Shown here piece by piece: positions 53,824 to 61,335 of a DNA stretch of 64,000 nucleotides. The notes under the pieces are model-generated. The model ran no database searches. It was not told the origin of the DNA and was given only the letters and a program-made list of their open reading frames with translations. This DNA comes from Myxococcales bacterium. Its GTDB lineage: Bacteria > Myxococcota_A > Polyangia > Polyangiales > Ga0077539. Every line of letters begins with the position of its first letter. The first letter of the stretch is position 1. Location: the NCBI GenBank assembly GCA_030652255.1, contig JAUSAZ010000150.1:1-64000 (forward strand). The letters are read 5' to 3'. Both the position numbers and the translations under genes were made by a program.

Positions 53824-54366
53824 TCAGCGGGCGACCGCGGCCGCCCAGGAGTCGAGCAGGGCCCAGGCGCCGCGCAGGGCGTCGAGGTCGGCGCCCTCCG
53901 CGATGGCGCAGGCCCCGTCGGCGAGCAGCCACACCGCCACCTCGCCGAGCTCGTCGACGGAGGCGAGCTCCTGGCTCCAGGCGACGACGGCGGGCGGCGG
54001 ATCGCGCCCGGTGTCGCCCAGCGCGAGGGGCAGCGGCGACGGGTCGTGGTCGGCGATGGCCCGCTGGAGCGCCGCGATGCGCCAGCGCAGCTCCTCGTCG
54101 ACGCCGACGCGGGAGGCGATGGAGGCGAGCACGGCGACCAGCTCGCCGAGGGTCTGCCACGCCTCGGCGGAGATGGTGACGTGGGTCTCGATGCGCTCGG
54201 GGGACGGGGTGCTCAGCCGCGCGACGGCGTCGAGCGCGGGGGTGTCCTCGTCGGGCACGCGGCTGGGTCTCAAGGGAATGAGCGCGCCGCCGCCATCGTC
54301 GTTGGTGGACGGAGCATCGTCCGGGCCCCCCCGCCGCTCGGGGCGCAGCAACCGTGGGATGGTCAT
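53824..54366 (-). CDS. Hypothetical protein
   Basis: The 180-aa soluble protein has no signal peptide. A low-complexity N-terminal part of about 60 residues is followed by helices such as AEAWQTLGELVAVLASIASRV, ELRWRIAALQRAIADH and LDALRGAWALLDSWAAAVA. No family is recognised. It is convergent with the ceramidase-like gene (3 bp between stop codons). Composition and a clear ATG at 54366 support coding. Confidence 0.6.
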   Translation of the reverse strand: MTIPRLLRPERRGGPDDAPSTNDDGGGALIPLRPSRVPDEDTPALDAVARLSTPSPERIETHVTISAEAWQTLGELVAVLASIASRVGVDEELRWRIAALQRAIADHDPSPLPLALGDTGRDPPPAVVAWSQELASVDELGEVAVWLLADGACAIAEGADLDALRGAWALLDSWAAAVAR

Positions 54367-54497
54367 CGTGGCCCACTCATGGAGCCGACGGGCTCATCCC
54401 ACAAGCGGCTCCGTGCCCGCAGAGCGCGAGCGAGGGCACGCGCTCGTACCGATTGCGCGAGGGCGACGATGGGACCCTCGCGCCGCCCGTAGCGCGC

Positions 54498-55205
54498 TCA
54501 CCCCGGCGGGCGGCGTATCTCCCGCACCGCGCCCCCGTCGCCCACGAGCACCAGGCTCGCCATGCCGAGGAAGAGCCCCGTGTCGACCACCCCGGGGATG
54601 CTCCGGATGCTCGCCTCCAGCGCCGCGGGGTCGTCGATGGGCGCGAAGGCCGCGTCGATGATCCAGTGCTGGTTGTCGGTGACGAAGGGCGCGCCGGACC
54701 CCTGGCGCCGCAGCGTCGGCGTGGCGCCGATGGCACCGAGCCGGCGCAGCGCCGACGGGCTCGCGAAGGGCACCACCTCCACCGGCACGGGCACCCGGGT
54801 GCCCAGCCGGTCGACCAGCTTCTCCGGGGTGACCAGCACCACGAAGCGGCTCGCCTCGGAGGCCACCACCCGCTCGCGCAGCAGCGCCCCGCCGAGGCCC
54901 TTGGTGAGCGCGAGCGCGGGCGTCACCTCGTCGGCGCCGTCGAAGGCGAGGTCGAGCCGGTCGACGTCCTCGAGGGACACCACGTCGAGGTTCATGCGAC
55001 GGGCGAGCGCGTCGGAGCGCGTCGAGGTGACCACCACCCGCACCCGCAGCCCCGCCCGCGCGCGGGCGCCGAGGGCGTGGATGAAGGCCTCCGCGGCGCG
55101 GCCGGTGCCGAGCCCCAGCACCATGCCGTCGGCCACCATCCGGAGGGCGTGGCGGGCGACCCGGTCGAGGTCCTGCGGGTCGGGGGCGGCGGACACGGAG
55201 CTCAC
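54498..55205 (-). CDS. rpiA: Ribose-5-phosphate isomerase A
   Basis: This 235-aa protein interconverts ribose-5-phosphate and ribulose-5-phosphate. Signature blocks are GLGTGRAAEAFIHALG (phosphate loop), LAFDGADEVTPAL (active-site DGADE), KGLGGALLRERVV (catalytic region) and DNQHWIIDAAF near the C-terminus. Length (about 220-235) is typical. The GTG at 55205 overlaps the upstream SDR stop within GTGA; a second GTG at 55196 is possible. Coupling to a DprE2-like reductase is unusual and suggests a local ribose/arabinose-type sugar theme (inference). Confidence 0.93.
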   Translation of the reverse strand: MSSVSAAPDPQDLDRVARHALRMVADGMVLGLGTGRAAEAFIHALGARARAGLRVRVVVTSTRSDALARRMNLDVVSLEDVDRLDLAFDGADEVTPALALTKGLGGALLRERVVASEASRFVVLVTPEKLVDRLGTRVPVPVEVVPFASPSALRRLGAIGATPTLRRQGSGAPFVTDNQHWIIDAAFAPIDDPAALEASIRSIPGVVDTGLFLGMASLVLVGDGGAVREIRRPPG

Positions 55206-55942
55206 CGGCCCGACAGGAAGGGCAGCCACTGGAACACCCGCTCGGGCGTGCGCTCGACGATGGGCATGATCGCCGCCCACACCGCGGGCACGTAGGCCTC
55301 GGTGGCGCCGCGGTCCATCGCCGCCACGATGCCGCGCGCGACGGGCACCGGGCGCCCGAAGAGGAGGTTCTTGGCGTGGTCGCGGGTCATCGGGGTGTCG
55401 ACCGGTCCGAGCTTCAGCGTGGTGACCTTCACCCCCGCGGAGTACAGCCGCGAGCGCAGCCCCTGGAGGTACACGTTGAGCGCGCCCTTCGCCGCGCCGT
55501 AGGTGTAGTTGCGCGGCCGCCCGCGGTCGCCCGCCACCGAGGTGATCACCCCGACGCGCCCGCCGCGCCGGGACTCCAGGTGGTTGGCCAGCGGGATGAG
55601 CAGCGCCACCGCGCTCGTGAAGTTGGTGCGCAGGATGGACTCCGCCGCGTCGAAGCCGCGCTCGCTCGCCAGCTGATCGCCGAGGTCGCCGTGGGCGATG
55701 AGCGCCCGGTCGACGTGCCCGAGCGCGGCCACGGCGCGGGCGATCACCCCCTCGTCGGACGACAGCTCCGCGAGGTCGGCCCGCTCGGTGGTGACCTCCG
55801 CCGGGGCGCAGCGCCGCGCCACCTCCGCCAGCTTCGCGGGATCGCGCCCCACCAGGTGCAGCCGGTCGCCGCGGCCCGCGTGGAGCACCGCCACCTCCGC
55901 CGCAATGGCCGAGGTCGCTCCGAGGATCAGCACCCGCTCCAT
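55202..55942 (-). CDS. SDR oxidoreductase, DprE2-like
   Basis: This 246-aa short-chain dehydrogenase closely follows the DprE2 pattern (decaprenylphospho-ribose 2-epimerase reductase). It has RVLILGATSAIAAEVA (nucleotide loop with unusual ATSAIA), LIAHGDLGDQ, ILRTNFTS, ITSVAGDRGRPRNYTYGAAKGALNVYLQGL (Tyr-x3-Lys), and LGPVDTPMT. The C-terminal ERTPERVFQWLPFL also matches. DprE2 reduces a keto-sugar on a polyprenyl phosphate, but DprE1 is not in the window, so the exact substrate is open. The ATG has an AAGGAGG site about 9 nt upstream. It is coupled to rpiA. Confidence 0.85.
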   Translation of the reverse strand: MERVLILGATSAIAAEVAVLHAGRGDRLHLVGRDPAKLAEVARRCAPAEVTTERADLAELSSDEGVIARAVAALGHVDRALIAHGDLGDQLASERGFDAAESILRTNFTSAVALLIPLANHLESRRGGRVGVITSVAGDRGRPRNYTYGAAKGALNVYLQGLRSRLYSAGVKVTTLKLGPVDTPMTRDHAKNLLFGRPVPVARGIVAAMDRGATEAYVPAVWAAIMPIVERTPERVFQWLPFLSGR

Positions 55943-56069
55943 GCGCAGGCCTCCTTCGTCTGTTCGCTTGTGTTCAATGGGGGTCTTCCGGGCTCAATGG
56001 GCGTTGGCTGCGCCGCGCCGTGAGCGCCGATCGTACCCCGAGGGGACCGTGATAGAACCCGCGTCCACG

Positions 56070-57728
56070 ATGGCCCCCACGGCGATGCGTCTCCGCCTCG
56101 GCTGCGTCGCGCTGCTCGCGACCGCCCCGCTGACCTGCACCACCGCCCGGCGCGGGCCCGCGGCCCACGCCGCCCCGACCCCCGCCGCCGTGGCACCCGC
56201 CGCGGCGCCGGTCGTGCGCGCGCCGCCGAGCGAGCGCCCCGAGGGCTTCGACCTGGGCGCCCCGGACGTCCTCGAGCGCGACGTCGACGGCGACCGGCTC
56301 GCCGACCGGGTGCGGGTGATCCCCCGGGTCGAGCGCCCCTCCGCCGCGCCGCTGACCTTCGGCGACCTCCCTCCAGCCCTCGTCGCGCACGGCCTCGCCG
56401 ACGGCCGCTACGCCCTCGACGACGACCTCACCCGGGCGGCCCTCCGCGCGCTCTGCCCCGACGCGCCGCCCGCGCGCTTCACGCCCGACGCCTCGCCCAT
56501 CGAGGCCGACGACGACGGCGAGCGCGACCGGCGCGCGAAGACCCTCTACCTCGACGCCCTCTGCGCCCGCGCCTGGGGGCGATCGCCCGACGACGTGGCC
56601 GCCGCGCTGCGCGCGACGCTCTCCGACGCCGGCGCCGCGGCGGTGCCGGCCGCGCTCATCGAGGCCATGGTGCGCGCCCTCGCCCCGCTGCGCTTCGCCT
56701 TCGCGCTTCGCCCGATGGAGGTCGCGTTTCCGTCGACCGGTCCGGCGGGGCGCGCCGACGCCGACGCGGGCGCCACCGCGGCTGCCCCCGCCGACGCGGC
56801 TGCGCTCGACCCCGCGTGCCGCGCAGCGGTCGCAGCCGACGCGCGCCTGCGGGCCAGCGCCCGGCGCGCGGGAGCCCGCATCGCGGCGGGCCCCAACCCC
56901 CCGGAGCGCACGGTCCCCGACTGGACGCCGCCCGAGCTCCCGGATGAGCCTCGGTGCCTCGCGGGCCCGGCGGGCACCTGGTCGCTGCGCTTCGTGTCGC
57001 TGGACGACGCCGCGGACGACGACGGGCTCGTCGGCCCCGTCCGGCTGACCTTCGCGCCCGCGTCGGGACCCGGGCGATACGCGCCCGCGCCGATGCCGCG
57101 GCCGTGGTCGCAGGGCGTCTTCGCGACGCGCACCTACGCCCTCGACCGCACCTTCGACTGGGACCACGACGGCCGCCCCGAGGTCGTGGTGCGCACCGAC
57201 ACCTGGGAGCACGAGGGCGCCAGCGAGAGCGTCCGTACGATCTTCAGCGCGCGCGACGGCGCGGTGGTCGAGTACGGCCCGGCGGCGGGCCTCAACGGGC
57301 GGATCCTGGGTGTCGAGGACGCGGACGGCGACGGGCGCGGCGACCTCCTGCTGCCGACGGCGTGGCGCTTCGTCGACGGCTGCGGGATGGCGGGCATCGC
57401 CCACGAGGGCCCCGGGCTGCTCGCGCACGCGCTCCCCGACGGGGGCTTCTCGACCCGCGACGCGGTGGCGCGGGCGTGGGTCACCCGCGCGTGCGAACAC
57501 CTCTCGTCCCCGGGCGAGTTCGCGCACTCCCCCGGCGACCGCGACGTCTGGCGGGTGGCCTGCGCCCGCGTCTGGGGCGCCTCGCCCGAGCACATCGTCG
57601 CGGCGCTGCGGGCCGACCATCGCGGTCGCCCGAGGCTGCAACCGGGGCACAACGACCAGGAGGTCTGCTACCCCTTCCAGGACCTCGCGTCGCTGGCGCT
57701 CGTCGCGCCGCCCTTCGCGCTACCCTGA
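56070..57728 (+). CDS. Exported protein with FG-GAP/VCBS-like segments
   Basis: The 552-aa protein starts with a signal peptide (LGCVALLATAPLTCTTA; the Cys at T-C could be lipidated). Calcium-type Asp-rich loops (DVDGDRLADRV, DWDHDGRPEVVVRT, DADGDGRGDLLLP) are typical of FG-GAP/VCBS beta-propeller segments. Between them are Ala/Pro-rich helical parts. Several Cys occur in the C-terminal half. Function unknown; likely cell-surface. The ATG at 56070 follows TAGAAC by 11 nt; an ATG 15 bp later also gives a signal peptide. Confidence 0.7.
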   Translation: MAPTAMRLRLGCVALLATAPLTCTTARRGPAAHAAPTPAAVAPAAAPVVRAPPSERPEGFDLGAPDVLERDVDGDRLADRVRVIPRVERPSAAPLTFGDLPPALVAHGLADGRYALDDDLTRAALRALCPDAPPARFTPDASPIEADDDGERDRRAKTLYLDALCARAWGRSPDDVAAALRATLSDAGAAAVPAALIEAMVRALAPLRFAFALRPMEVAFPSTGPAGRADADAGATAAAPADAAALDPACRAAVAADARLRASARRAGARIAAGPNPPERTVPDWTPPELPDEPRCLAGPAGTWSLRFVSLDDAADDDGLVGPVRLTFAPASGPGRYAPAPMPRPWSQGVFATRTYALDRTFDWDHDGRPEVVVRTDTWEHEGASESVRTIFSARDGAVVEYGPAAGLNGRILGVEDADGDGRGDLLLPTAWRFVDGCGMAGIAHEGPGLLAHALPDGGFSTRDAVARAWVTRACEHLSSPGEFAHSPGDRDVWRVACARVWGASPEHIVAALRADHRGRPRLQPGHNDQEVCYPFQDLASLALVAPPFALP

Positions 57729-57738
57729 CGCCCGCGCG

Positions 57739-58119
57739 ATGCCCCCACGACGCCGACCCGACGACGATCCGACGGTGTGGGTCCGCGAGGAGGAGCGGCG
57801 GGCGCCGCAGGGCTGGTGCACCGAGGAGTTCGACCGGGTGGACTTCGCGCGACGGGTGCTCGACGTGCTCAAGCCCCGCGGGGTGCGCGTGCTGCTGCGC
57901 GACGGCGCGAGGGAGTTCGTCATCGAGCAGGGGCGGCTCTGGTCGGCGGGCGACGCGCGCTGGGCCATGGTCGCCATCCCCCGACAGGCCAGCCGCGAGG
58001 ACATCATGTGGAACCTCGTCGAGGTCGTCGGCTACACGCCGGGACCGTACCGCTTCGACGTGATGCGCGTGGTGGGCGCCGCGCTCGCTGCGGACGCATC
58101 ACCCCACGACGACGACTGA
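57739..58119 (+). CDS. Hypothetical protein
   Basis: The 126-aa charged, soluble protein has no recognised motif. Blocks such as VDFARRVLDVLKPRGVRVLLRDGAREFVIEQGRLW and WNLVEVVGYTPGPYRFDVMRVVG suggest a small alpha/beta fold. TACCCT overlaps the end of the previous gene and ends 12 nt before the ATG. It is 10 bp downstream of the FG-GAP-type gene and may be transcribed with it. It is convergent with the next small gene. Confidence 0.6.
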   Translation: MPPRRRPDDDPTVWVREEERRAPQGWCTEEFDRVDFARRVLDVLKPRGVRVLLRDGAREFVIEQGRLWSAGDARWAMVAIPRQASREDIMWNLVEVVGYTPGPYRFDVMRVVGAALAADASPHDDD

Positions 58120-58124
58120 CGCGC

Positions 58125-58430
58125 TCAGCCGACCTTGCGCGCGGGATCGACCTGCACCCGCGGAAGGACCCCGGAGATGCTCGCCGCCGGGCGCCACGCG
58201 GTGGCCGGGACGCCGAAGATGCTCCAGTGGTGGCTGTTGCCGACCGCGATCCATAGCCCGCCGTCGGCGCGGAGCACGACGCACGATCCGCCGGCGAGGC
58301 CGCTGAGCGTCTCGCCCTGCTCGTCGAGGTCGGCCTCGAGGAGGCTCAGCACCCAGGTGTCGACTCGCACGGCCGTGAAGGGCGCAGGCACTCCGCGCTG
58401 GAGGCTCGTGCTGCGTTGTGGGATCGCCAT
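58125..58430 (-). CDS. Hypothetical protein
   Basis: The 101-aa protein has no signal peptide or recognised domain. Its strands ALVEADLDEQGE-like, GGSCVVLRADGGLWIAVGN and HHWSIFGVPATAW suggest a small beta structure. The ATG at 58430 is preceded by an AGGAG about 8 nt upstream, which supports it over the upstream start at 58445. It converges on the neighbouring hypothetical gene, and 5 bp separate the stops. Confidence 0.55.
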   Translation of the reverse strand: MAIPQRSTSLQRGVPAPFTAVRVDTWVLSLLEADLDEQGETLSGLAGGSCVVLRADGGLWIAVGNSHHWSIFGVPATAWRPAASISGVLPRVQVDPARKVG

Positions 58431-58609
58431 GATGGGACTCCTCATCGGCTGGGTGGGTGTGTGACGGCTGCCTCGACCACACTACGGGTCATCCCGGGCG
58501 CAAGGCAAACGCGGGCCTCGGTCCTCCCTCCCCCCAATCCCCCCCCCGATGCTCTCGCGCAGTCCCGGATGGGACCGGCCGCGGCTCCCGCGGTACACCT
58601 CACCCTTAG

Positions 58610-60292
58610 ATGAACGAGCACCCACGGACCCGGGCCCGCCGCGCTGGCATCGCCCTCGTCCTCGCGCTCACCGTGCCGCCCGGCTGCAGCCCCGCGCGCA
58701 CCGTGCGCCCGGAGCCTCCCGACGCCGCCGCGCCCCTCGCGCCTGTCGCGCCCGTTGCGCCCCTTGCGCCCGCTGCGGCCGCCGCACCCATCGCCGCCCC
58801 GGCGCTCGACGAGGAGCTTCCGAGCATCCCCACGAGCGCCGTCGAGGCGCCCCGCGGCAGCGGGCTCGACGACCCCACGGCCTCCGCGTGGCCCGCCGTG
58901 GTCCGCTGGGACGAGCGCATGGAGCGCGACTGGTCGACCTTCGTCGCGCGCCTCGGCCGCGCGGTGCAGTCGCGCCGCTGCAACCGCCTCGACCGATGCC
59001 TCCGCGACCCGGAGGCCAACAGCCTCTGGGACGCGCAGACCGACGCCCGGCTGCGCCTCGACGCCATCGACTGCGCCGACCTGCCGTACATCCTCCGCGC
59101 GTACTACGCCTACAAGCGCCGGCTGCCCTTCGGCTACGTCTCCAACGTGCGCGCCGCGCAGGGCAGCGACGTGCGCTACGCCCTCGGCCTGCGCCCCACG
59201 CGCTGGTCGACGTGGCGCGACTCCCGGACGCCCCGCGCGGTCTTCCACAAGGTCGTCGAGCTGGTGCACTCGGGGATGTACCGCACCACCGCCGACGTGC
59301 AGGACGGGGACTTCTACCCCGTGGCCGTGCGCCGCGGCGCGCTGCGCCCGGGGTCGATCTACTACGACCCCAACGGGCACGTGCTGGTCGTGGCCGAGGT
59401 GCGCGACGACGGCGTGGTGCACCTCATCGACGGGCACCCCGACGGCAGCCTCACCTGGAAGCGCTTCGGACCGCGCTACGCCATCGGCACGAGCCGCGTG
59501 GGCGGCGGCTTCAAGAACTTCCGACCGCAGCGCATCGACGGGCGCTACGTGGTGCGCGCCACCGACCGGGAGCTCACCGACGTCGACGAGCGCTCGCAGT
59601 GGGACCCGTCGGCGTGGGTGATCGACGGCCAGCGGGCGACCTTCCACGACTGGGTGCGCGCCGCGCTCGCCGCCCCGGGGGCCGCGCGCGACCCCGAGCG
59701 CGACTACCAGGAGATGGTGCAGTCGATGTGCCGCGACGTGACCGACCGCGTCGAGGCGGTGGACCTCGCGCGCACCGACGGCCTCACCCAGCGCTCGCAC
59801 CCCAACTACCTCCCCTGGAACATCTACGGCACCAACGGCGACTGGGAAACCTGGTCGACGCCCTCCCGCGACGCGGCCCTCAAGGTGGTCCTCCGCGACC
59901 TCCGGGACACCGCCGCGGCGCAGCCGCCGGGGAGCCCCCTGCGCGCCGCCTACGCCCGCATCTGGCGCGCCGAGGCCGCCACGCCCGCCTGCCGCTTCCG
60001 CTACACCAGCTCCACGGGCGCGCCCGTCGACCTCACCCTCGACGACGTCATCGACCGGCTCTTCGCCCTCAGCTTCGACCCCTACCACTGCCCCGAGCTG
60101 CGCTGGGGCGCGCCCGAGGGATCACCCGAGCGCGCGACCTGCGTCGACGACCCGGTGCGCCGCGCCTGGTACCGGGCCGAGCAGCGCCTGCGCAACCGCG
60201 TCGACCGGGTGTACGGCGTCGCGACCCCCGTCACCGCCGGCCCCGAGGCGCCGCCCGACGTCGACCCGCGGACGGTGCTGGGACTCAGGTAG
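58610..60292 (+). CDS. Lipoprotein with NlpC/P60- or papain-like fold features (paralog A)
   Basis: The 560-aa product has a lipoprotein-like signal (GIALVLALTVPPGCSP), an Ala/Pro repeat linker, and a catalytic-looking region. IDCADLPYILRAYYAYKRRLPFGYV supplies a helix-capped Cys, and SIYYDPNGHVLVVAEVRDDGV with HLIDGHPDG supplies a His and Asp/Asn, the usual order in cysteine peptidases and transglutaminase-like enzymes. The C-terminal 200 residues are specific to this copy. The gene at 60354 is a shorter paralog sharing the core and the GGGFKNFRP/GGGFRNFRP block. TACACC lies about 10 nt before the ATG. Confidence 0.72.
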   Translation: MNEHPRTRARRAGIALVLALTVPPGCSPARTVRPEPPDAAAPLAPVAPVAPLAPAAAAAPIAAPALDEELPSIPTSAVEAPRGSGLDDPTASAWPAVVRWDERMERDWSTFVARLGRAVQSRRCNRLDRCLRDPEANSLWDAQTDARLRLDAIDCADLPYILRAYYAYKRRLPFGYVSNVRAAQGSDVRYALGLRPTRWSTWRDSRTPRAVFHKVVELVHSGMYRTTADVQDGDFYPVAVRRGALRPGSIYYDPNGHVLVVAEVRDDGVVHLIDGHPDGSLTWKRFGPRYAIGTSRVGGGFKNFRPQRIDGRYVVRATDRELTDVDERSQWDPSAWVIDGQRATFHDWVRAALAAPGAARDPERDYQEMVQSMCRDVTDRVEAVDLARTDGLTQRSHPNYLPWNIYGTNGDWETWSTPSRDAALKVVLRDLRDTAAAQPPGSPLRAAYARIWRAEAATPACRFRYTSSTGAPVDLTLDDVIDRLFALSFDPYHCPELRWGAPEGSPERATCVDDPVRRAWYRAEQRLRNRVDRVYGVATPVTAGPEAPPDVDPRTVLGLR

Positions 60293-60353
60293 GGAGAAAG
60301 TTCCGCAGGCCTCGCCGGGGACACGCGGAGCATCCGTCGCTACAGGTCGGGGC

Positions 60354-61292
60354 GTGCTGAAACCAGGCGCCTTCCTCGCCGGCCTCCTGGGCCTCGTCGT
60401 GACCGCCTCCAGCCGACCCGGGTCGGCCCAGCCCCGCGCCCCGGGCGCGAGCGATCGCCCGATGACCGAAGCGTGGACCGTGACCCGCTCCTGGGATGCC
60501 GCCGCCGAGGCCGAGTACGGCCGCTGGGTGCAGACCATCGGGCGCGCCGTCGAGTCGCACCGCTGCCGCACCCTCGCCGCCTGCCTCGACAGCCCCGCGA
60601 TCAACCCCCTCTACGCCCCGGGGCGGCGCTCGACCTTCCGCGCCGACTGCGCCGACGTGCCGTACATCCTCCGCGCGTTCTTCTCCTGGCGCCGCAAGCT
60701 CCCCTTCGTGCACACGGCCGCGGTGCGCGGCGAGCGCCCCACCCGCGACGGCCGCTACGCCTTCACCAACCGCCCCACCGCCACCCGGCGCTGGAGCGAC
60801 TACGCCACCCCGCGGCGGCTCCTGCACGACCTCGGCTCGACGGTACACTCGGGCTTCTTCCGCATGCGCCCCGAGCTCGACGACAGCGACACCTACCCCG
60901 TGCGCGTCGACCGCCGCGCCATCCACCCCGGCACGGCCTTCTACGACCCCGACGGCCACGTGCTGGTGGTGTACGAGGTCCGCCCCGACGGGGAGGTGCG
61001 GCTCATCGACGGGCACCCGGGCGGCAGCTTCACCGCGCGGCGCTTCTCCGCGATGCTCACCCTCGGGTCGTCGTGGCAGGGCGGCGGCTTCCGCAACTTC
61101 CGCCCGGTGCTCCTCCGGCGCGGCGCGGTCACCCGGCCCCGCAACGCCGAGCTCCCCGACTTCGACGCCATGGTGCAGCACGACCCCGCCCGCTGGATCG
61201 TCCGCGGCCGCCGGCTCGGCTACCACGACTGGGTGCGCGTGCGCCTCGGCGCTCCGCTGCCGCCCCCAACCCCCGCCGCCGCGCGGCCCTGA
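60354..61292 (+). CDS. Exported cysteine-peptidase-like protein (paralog B)
   Basis: The 312-aa protein has a signal peptide (LAGLLGLVVTASSRPGSA) and is a shorter paralog of the upstream gene. Core blocks shared with it are HRCRTLAACLDSPAINPLY, RADCADVPYILRAFFSWRRKLPF (putative Cys), TAFYDPDGHVLVVYEVR (putative His), RLIDGHPGGSFTARRF and GGGFRNFRPV. The C-terminal extension of paralog A is missing. The start is GTG at 60354, with TACAGG 7 nt upstream. Tandem position shows a local duplication followed by divergence. Substrate unknown; a cell-wall or protein amide bond is possible. Confidence 0.72.
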   Translation: MLKPGAFLAGLLGLVVTASSRPGSAQPRAPGASDRPMTEAWTVTRSWDAAAEAEYGRWVQTIGRAVESHRCRTLAACLDSPAINPLYAPGRRSTFRADCADVPYILRAFFSWRRKLPFVHTAAVRGERPTRDGRYAFTNRPTATRRWSDYATPRRLLHDLGSTVHSGFFRMRPELDDSDTYPVRVDRRAIHPGTAFYDPDGHVLVVYEVRPDGEVRLIDGHPGGSFTARRFSAMLTLGSSWQGGGFRNFRPVLLRRGAVTRPRNAELPDFDAMVQHDPARWIVRGRRLGYHDWVRVRLGAPLPPPTPAAARP

Positions 61293-61321
61293 AGCCCGGT
61301 CGCGGCTCTCGCGCGCGGGTG

Positions 61322-61327
61322 TAACGT
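61322..61327 (+). promoter_or_regulatory. TAACGT -10-like hexamer before prolyl oligopeptidase gene
   Basis: TAACGT ends 8 nt before the ATG at 61336, without a Shine-Dalgarno. Confidence 0.4.
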
Positions 61328-61335
61328 CCGCCGCC

